Origin: Agrobacterium tumefaciens
GTDB lineage: Bacteria; Pseudomonadota; Alphaproteobacteria; Rhizobiales; Rhizobiaceae
Assembly: GCF_013318015.2 (NCBI RefSeq)
Contig: NZ_CP115841.1
Coordinates: 682,001-746,000 of the forward strand
Direction of reading: 5' to 3'
Length of the DNA: 64,000 nt
Under the pieces are notes generated by a model. It ran no database searches. It was not told the origin of the DNA and saw only the letters and a list, made by a program, of their open reading frames with translations. Shown one piece after another: positions 1-8,853 of this stretch. The position numbers were made by a program, and so were the translations under genes. How positions within the stretch are numbered: the first letter of the stretch is position 1; the number at the start of each line of letters is the position of its first letter.

Positions 1-39
1 GCCGCAGGCGCAATAAGAAAAACAAGGGATTGAAATATC

Positions 40-522
40 ATGGCCCCCAATGGCAGCCAGCGCGTGGTGAACAAGATCGTTGCGGAAAACCGCAAGGCTC
101 GTTTCAACTACGAAATCATCGACACCTATGAGGCGGGTTTGGTGCTGACCGGCACCGAGGTCAAGGCGCTGCGCGAAGGCAAGGCTAATATCGCCGAGTC
201 CTACGCATCGGACGAGGGCGATGAAATCTGGCTCATCAATTCCCACCTGCCGGAATATCTGCAGGCCAACCGCTTCAACCACGAGCCGCGCCGCCGTCGC
301 AAGTTGCTGCTGAACAAGCGCGAGATCAACCGTCTACGCGCCGGCATCAACCGTGAAGGCATGACGCTGGTGCCGCTGAAGGTCTATTTCAACGAAAAGG
401 GCCGTGCGAAGCTGGAACTGGCACTGGCCAAGGGCAAGAAGCTGCACGACAAGCGCGAGACGGAGAAGGAACGCGACTGGAACCGGCAGAAGTCGCGGCT
501 GCTGAAGGGCAACAACGCCTAG
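40..522 (+). CDS. smpB: SsrA-binding protein SmpB
   Basis: A 160-residue protein, the usual SmpB length. SmpB binds tmRNA and delivers it to stalled ribosomes for trans-translation. The conserved core is visible: an N-terminal region with [10 protein letters not shown], the [15 protein letters not shown] segment, and a basic C-terminal tail ([18 protein letters not shown]) that in the family enters the empty mRNA channel. The ATG at 40 is preceded by AAGGGA about 10 bases upstream, which fits a ribosome binding site. The first 39 bases hold no gene I can name. A short palindrome follows the stop codon at 535-557. Confidence 0.97.
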   Translation: MAPNGSQRVVNKIVAENRKARFNYEIIDTYEAGLVLTGTEVKALREGKANIAESYASDEGDEIWLINSHLPEYLQANRFNHEPRRRRKLLLNKREINRLRAGINREGMTLVPLKVYFNEKGRAKLELALAKGKKLHDKRETEKERDWNRQKSRLLKGNNA

Positions 523-534
523 AGCTCATCCCTC

Positions 535-557
535 ATTCCTGCACTTGTCGCAGGAAT
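535..557. repeat. Short ATTCCTG-type palindrome after smpB
   Basis: Arms ATTCCTGC and GCAGGAAT (8 bp) are separated by 7 bases. Closely related palindromes occur just after the stop codons of era (10619-10641) and of the FtsI-like gene (42163-42187), so this is a small dispersed element rather than a gene-specific structure. No clear T run follows, so a terminator role is only possible. Confidence 0.6.
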
Positions 558-681
558 CAAGCCGCCGCGCGTCTGCGCGGCGAGCGAGTTCTTTTCAGCC
601 CAAGGATTTGGTCTGGCTAGATTGTTGTGACAAGCACAGAAATGAGAGCGGGGATGCTTTCGCCTCTTGAATAGACAGCTC

Positions 682-2181
682 TCACGCCGCCCTGTAAGTC
701 CGCTCCACATAGGAGGTGGACGCCGAAACGCTGAACCGGCTGACCAGTGCCGCCAGATTGGCGCTCACATCGCTCAGATTGTGCGTGGCCGCGTTGGTTT
801 CTTCCACCATGGCCGCATTCTTCTGGGTCAGATTGTCCATGCTGTTGATGGCGGCGCTGATTTCCTGAATGCCGACGGACTGCTCCTGGGCCGCCTTGGT
901 CAGTGAGGTGATATGTTCCTGAATATGATCCACCTTGTTGCCGATCGTATTCAGCGATTGCCCGGTTTTATTGACCAGCGATACGCCCTGCATCACATCC
1001 TCCGAGGATTTGGTGATGAGGGTCTTGATCTCCTTGGCGGCGTTGGCTGAACGCTGTGCCAGCTCGCGCACTTCCTGGGCGACGACGGCAAAACCCTTGC
1101 CAGCTTCACCGGCACGCGCGGCTTCCACACCGGCATTCAGCGCCAGAAGGTTCGTCTGGAACGAAATCTCGTCGATGACGGAAATGATCTGGGTGATCTT
1201 CTGCGACGATTCCTCGATGGCGCCCATCGCTTTTACCGCTTCCGTCACCACATCCCGTGACCGCGCCGCTTCGGCGGCCGAGCTTTCGACGATGGCCTTG
1301 GCTTCTTCGGAGCGCTGCGCCGAAAGCTTGGAAATGGTGGTGATTTCCTCCACGGCGGCGGCGGTTTCCTCAAGGGCTGCTGCCTGCTGCTCCGTTCTGC
1401 GGGCCATGTCGTCGGTCGCCGATGTCAGTTCGCGCGTATTGCCTGATATCTTGTTGGCTTCCTCGACGATCTGCGAGAATGCACCCGCGAGATTGCCGAC
1501 CGCAGCGTTGAAATTGGCAATCAGCCCCTCGAATTGTGGTGCAGTCTTTTCATTGATGCTGGAGGTAAGGTCGCCATTCGCCAGCTTGTTCAGGGCGTTG
1601 TTGAGCAGTTCGAGAACGTGCTCCTGCTCCTTCTTCATCTGCGCCTGTTCCTCCTCGACCTTCAGCCGCTCGGCGGCAAGCACGTCGAGGTATACGGAGA
1701 TCGAATAGTCCATGTCGAGAAGGGCGGCCTTGATCGTTACCGTCAGGGCGTCGTTCAGCTTCTTGGCCTTCTTTTCCTGGAAAAGGCCCTTCAGTTCTGA
1801 ATTGACGACGGCTTTGACGATGCCATCAAGCATCAGCGCGTAACCGCCAATATACCATCTCGGCTCCAGCCCCAGCCTTGCATGGGTACGGCCGATGGCC
1901 GTCACGGCATCGGTATAGTCCGAGTTGAAGGTGCCGGAGGCAATTCTTGCCCAGTGTTTCATCTGCATGCCTTTGGCATGCTGGACATGCGCGTCGCTTG
2001 CAAAGAATTTCGCCGTTTCCGGCACGGAGCGCGCCTTCGCATAAAACCGGTCGAGAGAGGCGTCGAGCGAGCCTGTAATGACGCCCTTCATGTCCGAAAG
2101 GTTTTGCCGTTGCTCCTGGCCAAGCCCCAGAAAATTAAGTCTTTCGTCGAGTTGTTGATTGGTTTTTACTTGGCCATGCAT
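682..2181 (-). CDS. Globin-coupled methyl-accepting chemotaxis protein (HemAT-like)
   Basis: This 499-residue soluble chemoreceptor has an N-terminal protoglobin sensor domain (about 15-170), a linker coiled coil (170-200) and a C-terminal methyl-accepting signalling domain (about 230-480). The globin part carries the GRTHARLGLEPRWY motif, so His100 is the likely proximal heme ligand; Tyr47 in LDRFY matches the distal tyrosine of Bacillus HemAT. The signalling hairpin tip is visible around 335-370 (DEISFQTNLLALNAGVEAAR). There is no transmembrane segment and no CheR-binding C-terminal pentapeptide; the protein ends in RTYRAA. Family knowledge points to oxygen sensing for aerotaxis. It stands alone, with no che genes nearby. 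Confidence 0.93.
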   Translation of the reverse strand: MHGQVKTNQQLDERLNFLGLGQEQRQNLSDMKGVITGSLDASLDRFYAKARSVPETAKFFASDAHVQHAKGMQMKHWARIASGTFNSDYTDAVTAIGRTHARLGLEPRWYIGGYALMLDGIVKAVVNSELKGLFQEKKAKKLNDALTVTIKAALLDMDYSISVYLDVLAAERLKVEEEQAQMKKEQEHVLELLNNALNKLANGDLTSSINEKTAPQFEGLIANFNAAVGNLAGAFSQIVEEANKISGNTRELTSATDDMARRTEQQAAALEETAAAVEEITTISKLSAQRSEEAKAIVESSAAEAARSRDVVTEAVKAMGAIEESSQKITQIISVIDEISFQTNLLALNAGVEAARAGEAGKGFAVVAQEVRELAQRSANAAKEIKTLITKSSEDVMQGVSLVNKTGQSLNTIGNKVDHIQEHITSLTKAAQEQSVGIQEISAAINSMDNLTQKNAAMVEETNAATHNLSDVSANLAALVSRFSVSASTSYVERTYRAA

Positions 2182-2405
2182 GTCTGAACATCCTGATTTG
2201 ACACCGAAATCATGTCGTTGGTGCCGTTGGGTGATTTAGACACGTCTAAAATTAACCAAGATATAATTTTGACTGGCCGAATTTGATGTTTGTTAATTTT
2301 AAGAGGAATTTTCCGGCAGGAATACACGGTTGTGGCGCCAAACAAAAACGCGCCCGCCTTGCAGACGGACGCGTTCTCATTAGGTCGGCGGCTTAAAAAC
2401 CGGTA

Positions 2406-2975
2406 TCAGATCGTCTCGGGGCTTTCGACGTGCCGGGCAGGGCGCTCGTTCGGATCACGCCCGATTTCGGCCTTCAAGGTCATGAGATCAATGAAGTGAT
2501 CTGCCTGTCTGCGCAGATCGTCGGCGATCATTGCGGGCTGCGTTGCCATGGTGGACACCACGGAAACCTTGCGGCCCTTGCGCTGAAGCGCGTCCACCAG
2601 CTTGGTGAAATCGCCGTCACCGGAAAACAGAACCAGATGGTCGACGGTCTCTGACTGTTCCATGGCATCGACAGCAAGTTCGATATCCATGTTGCCTTTG
2701 ATCTTGCGGCGACCGAGCGCGTCGGTGAATTCCTTCGCCGGCTTCGTCACGACCTTGTAGCCGTTATAATCCAGCCAGTCGATCAGAGGGCGGATCGAGG
2801 AATATTCCTGATCCTCGATCAATGCGGTGTAATAATAGGCGCGCAGCAGGTATCCGCGCTTCTGAAACGCCTTAAGAAGCTTGCGATAGTCGATATCGAA
2901 CCCCAGGCTTTTAGATGCTGCATAAAGATTGGCTCCATCTATAAAGAGCGCAATTTTCTCCCGTGGATCGAACAT
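2406..2975 (-). CDS. NYN-domain (LabA/DUF88) protein
   Basis: A NYN-domain protein of the LabA/DUF88 group, a PIN-like fold of putative metal-dependent ribonucleases. Conserved acidic positions are visible: FIDGANLY near residue 12, the GNMDIELAVDAM segment in the middle, and LFSGDGDF near 120. I chose the ATG at 2975 (MFDPREK, 189 residues). It has an AAAGGAA-type site at suitable distance, whereas the upstream ATG at 3005 would add ten unconserved residues and has no obvious site. The RNA target is unknown. It is monocistronic on the minus strand. Confidence 0.88.
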   Translation of the reverse strand: MFDPREKIALFIDGANLYAASKSLGFDIDYRKLLKAFQKRGYLLRAYYYTALIEDQEYSSIRPLIDWLDYNGYKVVTKPAKEFTDALGRRKIKGNMDIELAVDAMEQSETVDHLVLFSGDGDFTKLVDALQRKGRKVSVVSTMATQPAMIADDLRRQADHFIDLMTLKAEIGRDPNERPARHVESPETI

Positions 2976-3366
2976 TCCATCCCATTCCTTTTTTGGAAAG
3001 GCCATTATCTGGCTTTTATTTCCGGTCGCAAATGCGAAAAATCATGTCGTATCAACGAATTTTGCGTAGCGCCGTTGCGTTTTAAGTAAGGTAACTTCAC
3101 CCGTATTCCAAGACAATTCTTCTAGACATTTTGTTCATCAGACGCCAAACAAGGGCAATAAGGTGCCAAAAGACGCCAAAGACAGGAAAAACTTGAATTC
3201 CGCGGCCAATGGCTGTATCGGAAGCTGGAAGGCTTCGTCGCGAGGAATCCAAAGCGTTTTTCGCAAGGCACGAAGCGCAGATTCAATAGGTTAGAGCATC
3301 CCTTGTGCATCCTCAAGAAAGCACGGCGCTCTGATCCACGACATTACGACTCGCAAAGGACAGGCA
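2976..3366. other. Intergenic region upstream of the NYN gene and rpoZ
   Basis: About 390 bases between two divergent genes, so it must hold both promoters. It contains a repeated GACGCCAAA (3141 and 3172) and a weak 43-codon GTG frame (3163-3294) that I do not accept as a gene. I see no known RNA family here. Confidence 0.5.
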
Positions 3367-3759
3367 ATGGCCCGCGTCACAGTTGAAGATTGCATTGATA
3401 AAGTAGACAACCGTTTCGAGCTGGTCCTTCTCGCCAGCCACCGTGCGCGCCAGATTTCCCAGGGCTCGTCCATCACGGTTGACCGCGATAACGACAAGAA
3501 CCCGGTCGTCGCTCTGCGCGAAATCGCCGACGAGATGCTCTCGCCCGACGACCTCAAGGAAGATCTCATCCATTCGCTGCAGAAGCATGTGGAAGTGGAC
3601 GAGCCCGAGCCCGATCCGGTTACGCTGGCAGCCTCCGCTACTGCCGATGGCGAAGAGGACGACCAGCCGGAAACCGTTACTTTCGACCAGATGTCGGAAG
3701 AAGAACTGCTGGCCGGTATCGAAGGCCTTGTGCCGCCGGAAAAAAATGACGACTATTGA
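3367..3759 (+). CDS. rpoZ: DNA-directed RNA polymerase omega subunit
   Basis: RpoZ is the small subunit that clamps the beta-prime C-terminus and helps assemble the polymerase. The N-terminal 60 residues carry the conserved core: [19 protein letters not shown], the [11 protein letters not shown] helix, and [12 protein letters not shown]. The 130-residue length includes an acidic C-terminal extension typical of alphaproteobacterial omega. The gene directly precedes the (p)ppGpp synthetase/hydrolase gene, the conserved rpoZ-spoT linkage. A weak GU-rich hairpin lies between them at about 3781-3806. Confidence 0.97.
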   Translation: MARVTVEDCIDKVDNRFELVLLASHRARQISQGSSITVDRDNDKNPVVALREIADEMLSPDDLKEDLIHSLQKHVEVDEPEPDPVTLAASATADGEEDDQPETVTFDQMSEEELLAGIEGLVPPEKNDDY

Positions 3760-3891
3760 TCTGACTTTATGACGCCATTGGCAGGCGGTGGTTACCGTCT
3801 GTCAATATTTGCCGTCATAATCTGATCCCTATTGATGCAGCATTGTGCGCCGACCCCAAGGTTGGCGCGCTTTCTTTTTGTGGAATATCGC

Positions 3892-6126
3892 ATGATGCGG
3901 CAATACGAACTCGTTGAGCGGGTTCAAAAATATAAACCGGATGCGAATGAGGCCCTGCTGAACAAGGCCTATGTTTATGCAATGCAGAAACATGGCCAGC
4001 AAAAGCGGGCCAATGGCGACCCCTATATCTCGCATCCGCTGGAAGTTGCCGCCATCCTGACGGAAATGCATCTCGACGAATCGACCATCGCGGTGGCGCT
4101 GCTTCACGATACGATCGAGGATACCACCGCTACCCGCGCTGAAATCGACGAGCTGTTCGGCGAGGATATCGGCAGACTGGTGGAGGGGCTGACCAAGCTC
4201 AAGAAACTCGATCTCGTCACGCGCAAGGCCAAGCAGGCCGAAAACCTGCGCAAGCTGCTGCTTGCCATTTCCGACGACGTGCGCGTTCTTCTGGTGAAGC
4301 TGGCCGACCGCCTGCACAACATGCGCACCATGGAATATATGCCGGCGGACAAACGCAGCCGCATTTCCGAAGAAACCATGGAAATCTATGCGCCGCTGGC
4401 CGGCCGCATGGGCATGCAGGACATGCGCGACGAGCTGGAGGACCTGTCCTTCCGTTACCTCAATCCGGAAGCCTATGAGACGGTGACCAACCGCCTTCAG
4501 GAACTGGAAACGCGCAACGAAGGGCTCATCAAAAAGATCGAGGACGAGCTGCGCGAGCTACTCGTGGCGAATGGCCTTCTCGGCGCCAGCGTCAAGGGGC
4601 GTCAGAAGAAGCCCTATTCGGTGTTCCGCAAGATGCAGTCGAAATCGCTCTCTTTCGAGCAACTGTCCGACGTCTACGGCTTCCGCATTCTGGTGGACGA
4701 TATTCCTTCCTGCTACCGGGCGCTCGGCATTGTCCACACCCGCTGGCGCGTGGTACCCGGCCGCTTCAAGGACTATATCTCCACGCCGAAGCAAAACGAC
4801 TATCGTTCCATCCACACCACGATCGTTGGCCCTTCGCGCCAGCGTATTGAGTTGCAGCTGCGCACCAAGCGCATGCACGAAATCGCCGAATTCGGCATTG
4901 CCGCCCATGCGCTCTATAAGGACGGCGAAAACGGGGAGGGCGATCTCCTCTCGCCGGAGAGCAACGCCTATTCCTGGCTGCGCCACACCATCGAATCGCT
5001 GGCAGAAGGCGACAGCCCGGAAGAATTCCTCGAACACACCAAACTGGAACTGTTCCAGGACCAGGTGTTCTGCTTCACACCCAAGGGCAAGCTGATTGCG
5101 CTGCCGCGTGGCGCGACGCCCATCGATTTCGCCTATGCGGTGCACACCAATATCGGCGACACCACGGTTGGCGCCAAGATCAACGGGCGGATCATGCCGC
5201 TTGTGACCCGGCTCAACAATGGCGACGAGGTGGAGATCATCCGCTCCGGCGTGCAGGTTCCGCCCGCCGCATGGGAAGAGGTGGTGGTGACGGGCAAGGC
5301 CCGCTCGGCCATCCGCCGCGCCACGCGCATGGCCATTCGCAAGCAATATTCGGGTCTCGGTTACCGTATTCTGGAGCGCACTTTCGAACGTGCCGGCAAG
5401 GCCTTCTCGCGTGACGCGCTAAAACCCGTGCTGCATCGTCTGGCGCAGAAGGATGTGGAAGACGCTATCGCCGCCGTCGGGCGCGGCGAGGTCTCCTCGC
5501 TCGACGTGCTGCGTGCAGTCTATCCAGATTATCAGGACGAGCGCGTGACGGTGAAGATGACCGGCGACGACGGCTGGTTCAACATGCGCAGCGCTTCCGG
5601 TATGGTCTTCAAGATCCCCGGAAAGTCGCGCTCCGTTCTGGAAGACGATGGCGCAGCCGAAATGCTCGATGGACCGGACCCGCTGCCCATCCGTGGCCTT
5701 TCCGGCAATGTCGATGTGCATTTTGGTGCCGCCGGCGCCGTTCCGGGCGATCGCATCGTCGGCATCATGGAAAAAGGCAAGGGCATCACCATCTATCCCA
5801 TTCAGGCGCCGGCGCTGCAGCGTTTCGACGATGAGCCGGAGCGCTGGATTGATGTCCGCTGGGATCTTGATGAGGCGAACAAGTCGCGCTTCATGGCGCG
5901 GGTGATGATCAACGCGCTGAACGAACCCGGCACGCTCGCCTCCGTGGCGCAATCGATCGCGACGCTGGATGTCAACATACGCGCCCTGAATATGGTCCGC
6001 ATCGGCACGGATTTCTCCGAACTGGCGCTGGATGTCGAAGTCTGGGATTTGCGGCAACTCAACCAGCTGCTGTCGCAGCTGAAAGACCTCGATTGCGTAT
6101 CCACGGTCAAACGTGCCTTCGATTGA
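3892..6126 (+). CDS. rsh: Bifunctional (p)ppGpp synthetase/hydrolase (Rsh/SpoT type)
   Basis: The 744-residue long-form RelA/SpoT homologue controls the stringent alarmone. The HD hydrolase domain has His48, His72-Asp73 (LLHDTIED) and Asp139 (KLADRLHN). The synthetase domain has DVYGFRI (Asp260), the RFKD motif at 291-294 and Glu320 in IELQLRT. A TGS domain (VFCFTPKGKLIALPRG) and a C-terminal ACT domain follow. The intact HD residues and the RxKD (not ExDD) synthetase motif both indicate a bifunctional enzyme, expected for the single long Rsh of Rhizobiales. I chose the ATG at 3892 (MMRQYELVERV); an in-frame ATG at 3832 would add 20 unconserved residues. Confidence 0.96.
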   Translation: MMRQYELVERVQKYKPDANEALLNKAYVYAMQKHGQQKRANGDPYISHPLEVAAILTEMHLDESTIAVALLHDTIEDTTATRAEIDELFGEDIGRLVEGLTKLKKLDLVTRKAKQAENLRKLLLAISDDVRVLLVKLADRLHNMRTMEYMPADKRSRISEETMEIYAPLAGRMGMQDMRDELEDLSFRYLNPEAYETVTNRLQELETRNEGLIKKIEDELRELLVANGLLGASVKGRQKKPYSVFRKMQSKSLSFEQLSDVYGFRILVDDIPSCYRALGIVHTRWRVVPGRFKDYISTPKQNDYRSIHTTIVGPSRQRIELQLRTKRMHEIAEFGIAAHALYKDGENGEGDLLSPESNAYSWLRHTIESLAEGDSPEEFLEHTKLELFQDQVFCFTPKGKLIALPRGATPIDFAYAVHTNIGDTTVGAKINGRIMPLVTRLNNGDEVEIIRSGVQVPPAAWEEVVVTGKARSAIRRATRMAIRKQYSGLGYRILERTFERAGKAFSRDALKPVLHRLAQKDVEDAIAAVGRGEVSSLDVLRAVYPDYQDERVTVKMTGDDGWFNMRSASGMVFKIPGKSRSVLEDDGAAEMLDGPDPLPIRGLSGNVDVHFGAAGAVPGDRIVGIMEKGKGITIYPIQAPALQRFDDEPERWIDVRWDLDEANKSRFMARVMINALNEPGTLASVAQSIATLDVNIRALNMVRIGTDFSELALDVEVWDLRQLNQLLSQLKDLDCVSTVKRAFD

Positions 6127-6152
6127 GGCATTTTTGATCATTCGCACATTCC

Positions 6153-6195
6153 AAAAGGCCGCTGTTATGCATTGAGTGCATGGCAGCGGCCTTTT
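6153..6195 (+). terminator. Rho-independent terminator after rsh
   Basis: A long stem beginning AAAAGGCCGCTG and closing with CAGCGGCCTTTT, with an ATGCA/TGCAT extension around a short loop, lies 26 bases past the rsh stop. The A/T-flanked symmetric stem could terminate in both directions. Confidence 0.85.
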
Positions 6196-6322
6196 ACTGT
6201 CTCTGGTCGCGCATGTGGTTTGCGACTATCTTCCTTTCAGAAATTGAAAACGGAAAACGCGGCGTGCCGGTGGTCCTACCCCGATGAGAAACGCCATTTC
6301 CAAACTGAAAGGACATGAAATC

Positions 6323-6469
6323 ATGTTTACTCCGCTTCGCAAGATCGCCCGTGCAGTTCGTGGCAAGACGACCCAGGAACGCGAATTCGAATATCTCAGC
6401 GGCTCCGTATCGAATGTCGACCTCGAGTTCCGCCAGCGCGAAATCGACCGCGGCCTGTTCCGCCGGTAA
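6323..6469 (+). CDS. Small basic protein resembling DUF3563
   Basis: A 48-residue protein beginning MFTPLRKIARAVRGK. It has an AAAGGA ribosome binding site nine bases before the ATG at 6323; an ATG at 6284 lacks a good site. The C-terminal pattern EYLSGSVSNVDLEFRQREID resembles the short DUF3563 family, in which a YL...DLE.R.REID pattern is conserved. Function is unknown. It is flanked by the rsh terminator upstream and an 8-bp-arm hairpin (6479-6502) downstream, so it is probably a single-gene transcript. Confidence 0.72.
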   Translation: MFTPLRKIARAVRGKTTQEREFEYLSGSVSNVDLEFRQREIDRGLFRR

Positions 6470-6478
6470 TGCACTCAG

Positions 6479-6502
6479 CGCATGGCAGCCGTTCGCCATG
6501 CG
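6479..6502 (+). terminator. Hairpin after the small DUF3563-like gene
   Basis: Arms CGCATGGC and GCCATGCG are separated by 8 bases, 9 bases past the stop codon. There is no T run, so it may be a 3' stability element rather than a classic terminator. Confidence 0.4.
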
Positions 6503-6666
6503 TATGGGACTTGGAAGGTGGGTGGCCGTTGTCGGTCAGCTCCTTCTCATGTCTCGTAAGGCTGTGTGAATGCGCGCTACAAACGGGCGTTCACCGCTGT
6601 CCGGTCTAAATGATAGGACGCGCTGCTTTTGAAACGAATTTGACGGCGAGAGGTGGTTGTTTCCTC

Positions 6667-6756
6667 GACGTCATCCTTGGCTGGTCCCAGGGATCTGATA
6701 ACCTCGCATTCAATCAATCGTTTGCAAATCCTCGGGACAAGCCTGAGGATGACGTC
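6667..6756. repeat. Intergenic inverted repeat (GACGTCATCCT type)
   Basis: The left arm begins GACGTCATCCTTGGCTGG and the right arm ends AAGCCTGAGGATGACGTC. The imperfect arms of about 30 bases pair around a central spacer of about 30 bases. GTCATCCTCGGG-type palindromes are widespread dispersed elements in alphaproteobacterial genomes. The rest of the gap 6503-6915 holds no supported gene. Confidence 0.6.
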
Positions 6757-6915
6757 AGAGTGTTCGGCAAGGTTCGTATACTCGGTGATGCAACGGGGTG
6801 TGGGCGGAATTCCAGCTAAAGGCCGGAATGACGGGGAAAATATGCCTGCAAAAGAAATCCCCGTGTCGTATACGATGCTCTTGGCTCAGCCGGGGCGATG
6901 AAATAGACTGCCCTC

Positions 6916-7494
6916 ATGCCGTTTCGCCGCCGTGAACCCGTTGGTTTTTCAGAGAAGATTCGTGACCTCTTTTGGCCGCGCACGGGATTTACCCGTTCGC
7001 TGCGCTATATGAAGCTGCGTCTCCTGCGGTTGTCTGCGTCTCCGCATTCGATTGCCGCCGGTGTCGCGCTCGGTATCGGCGTGGCGTGGACACCGTTTCT
7101 CGGCGTGCATATCATTATCGCCATGGCGCTCGGTTTCCTCATGCGCGTCAATCTCGTCGCGGCAGCACTCGGCACCACCTTCGCCAATCCCCTGACATTT
7201 CCGTTCATCTGGGCGTCCACCTGGGAACTCGGGCATTTCCTGCTCGGACGACAGAAGGAGGCGGGGGTTGCGCATGTGGATTTCGTTGCGCTGTTAAGCC
7301 ACCTCGAATTCCGGCAGATATGGAGGCCGGTGCTGGAACCCATGACCGTAGGTGCGCTTTTGCCCGCGGCCGTGAGCGCGGTCATCGCCTATATCACCGT
7401 CTACAGCCTCATCAGCGGTTTCCAGCGCCGCAAGATGGAAAATCTCGCGCATCGCGCCGCCAATAAAAACGCGTCTCTGGAGATGTTGAAATGA
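6916..7494 (+). CDS. DUF2062 membrane protein
   Basis: A 192-residue inner-membrane protein of the DUF2062 family. Hydrophobic segments lie around 45-80 ([19 protein letters not shown]), 85-110 (the NPLTFPFIW motif typical of the family) and 150-170. The biochemical role is unknown. The last four bases overlap the start of acpS (ATGA), so the two are translationally coupled and begin the acpS-lepB-rnc-era cluster. Confidence 0.88.
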   Translation: MPFRRREPVGFSEKIRDLFWPRTGFTRSLRYMKLRLLRLSASPHSIAAGVALGIGVAWTPFLGVHIIIAMALGFLMRVNLVAAALGTTFANPLTFPFIWASTWELGHFLLGRQKEAGVAHVDFVALLSHLEFRQIWRPVLEPMTVGALLPAAVSAVIAYITVYSLISGFQRRKMENLAHRAANKNASLEMLK

Positions 7495-7895
7495 TCCTTG
7501 GATTGGGCAGCGACCTGATCGATATCCGCCGCGTCGAACATTCGCTCACCCGTTTCGGTGAACGTTTCACGCACCGCTGTTTCACCGATATCGAGCGCGC
7601 CAAGTCCGATGGCCGCAAGAACCGCGCGGCATCCTACGCCAAGCGTTTCGCCGCCAAAGAAGCCTGTTCAAAGGCGCTCGGAACCGGCCTTGCGAACGGC
7701 GTTTTCTGGAAGGACATGGGGGTCGTCAATCTGCCGGGCGGCAAGCCGACCATGGCGCTCACCAACGGTGCCGCAGAAAGGCTGGCGGCCATGCTGCCCG
7801 CCGGTCACCGCGCCAATATCCATCTGACCATCACGGACGATTACCCTTACGCTCAGGCATTTGTGATTATCGAGGCGCTTCCCGTGAGCGACTGA
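7491..7895 (+). CDS. acpS: Holo-[acyl-carrier-protein] synthase
   Basis: AcpS transfers 4'-phosphopantetheine from CoA to the serine of apo-ACP. The 134-residue protein carries both family motifs: [13 protein letters not shown], with Asp8 as a metal ligand, and [12 protein letters not shown], with Glu57. It overlaps the DUF2062 gene by four bases and is followed by lepB after 211 bases. In many proteobacteria pdxJ precedes acpS; here DUF2062 takes that place. Confidence 0.96.
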   Translation: MILGLGSDLIDIRRVEHSLTRFGERFTHRCFTDIERAKSDGRKNRAASYAKRFAAKEACSKALGTGLANGVFWKDMGVVNLPGGKPTMALTNGAAERLAAMLPAGHRANIHLTITDDYPYAQAFVIIEALPVSD

Positions 7896-8106
7896 GACCG
7901 GCGGCTGCCGCATTGGCGGCCTATTTGCAGGCGTATGACAGAAGCGCTTCCCTTCCGGCTGGAAAGGTTCTAGAGAAGTCGCAGAAATATGAAAGCGCCG
8001 CTGGCTGCGTGAAAAATTGCTTCACCCCGCCGCAGTCGCGAGCAACAACGGCCCGGACGCCTCCGTCAAATCGCAGGAACCGGTAAACAATCAGGCAGGT
8101 CTTTAA

Positions 8107-8853
8107 GTGTCCGAAAAAGCTGAAAAGAAGCAGAACGCCCTCTGGGAAAACGTCAAGGTCATCATTCAGGCGCTGCTGCTGGCCATGGTCATCCGCACCG
8201 TGCTGTTTCAGCCCTTCACAATCCCTTCAGGTTCGATGATGCCGACGCTGCTGGTAGGCGACTATCTTTTCGTCAACAAGTTCTCCTACGGCTATTCGAA
8301 ATATTCGCTGCCCTTTTCGCCGAACCTGTTTTCCGGCCGTATCCTCGAATTCAGCAAGCCCAAGCGCGGCGATGTTGTGGTCTTCCGCCTGCCGCCCAAT
8401 CCTGAAGTCGATTACATCAAGCGTCTCGTCGGCTTGCCGGGTGACCGCATCCAGGTGACGAACGGCGTGCTGTTCATCAACGGCCAGCCGGTTCCGAAGC
8501 AGCCTGATGGCACCTTCACCTCCGATTACCGTGCCGATCCGGGCGCCAATGTACCGGTGTTCCGCGAAACGCTCGATAATGGCGTCACCTTCGACACGCT
8601 CGACCAGTCGCCCGATTCGCGCGGCGACAACACCCGGGAATTCCTGGTGCCGGAAGGCCATTATTTCATGATGGGCGATAATCGCGACAACTCGCTCGAC
8701 AGCCGTTTCGATGTCGGTTTCGTGCCGGAAGAAAACCTGATCGGCCGCGCCAGCGTCATCTTCTTCTCGCTGGGCAATGACACGCCGTTCAGCCGCATTT
8801 GGGACTGGCCGTCCAACATGCGCTGGGACCGTCTCTTCAAGGTTGTGGGATGA
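8107..8853 (+). CDS. lepB: Signal peptidase I
   Basis: LepB cleaves signal peptides at the outer face of the inner membrane. The 248-residue protein has an N-terminal transmembrane helix (about 15-34), the catalytic serine in IPSGSMMPT (Ser43), the general-base lysine in DYIKRLVGLPGD (Lys105), and the C-terminal GDNRDNSLDSR box. The start is GTG at 8107, an uncommon start codon. The stop codon overlaps the rnc ATG (ATGA). Confidence 0.96.
   Translation: MSEKAEKKQNALWENVKVIIQALLLAMVIRTVLFQPFTIPSGSMMPTLLVGDYLFVNKFSYGYSKYSLPFSPNLFSGRILEFSKPKRGDVVVFRLPPNPEVDYIKRLVGLPGDRIQVTNGVLFINGQPVPKQPDGTFTSDYRADPGANVPVFRETLDNGVTFDTLDQSPDSRGDNTREFLVPEGHYFMMGDNRDNSLDSRFDVGFVPEENLIGRASVIFFSLGNDTPFSRIWDWPSNMRWDRLFKVVG

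Noticed and set aside
1..39. Possible end of an upstream gene such as dapA
   Set aside because: None of the three frames gives a recognisable DapA C-terminus in the first bases, so no partial gene is called.
3163..3294. 43-codon GTG frame upstream of rpoZ
   Set aside because: The start has only a weak AAGGG site, the composition is not clearly coding, and I recognise no similarity. It lies in a promoter region.
3781..3806. Terminator between rpoZ and rsh
   Set aside because: The hairpin depends on several G-U pairs and has no T run; the two genes are probably cotranscribed.
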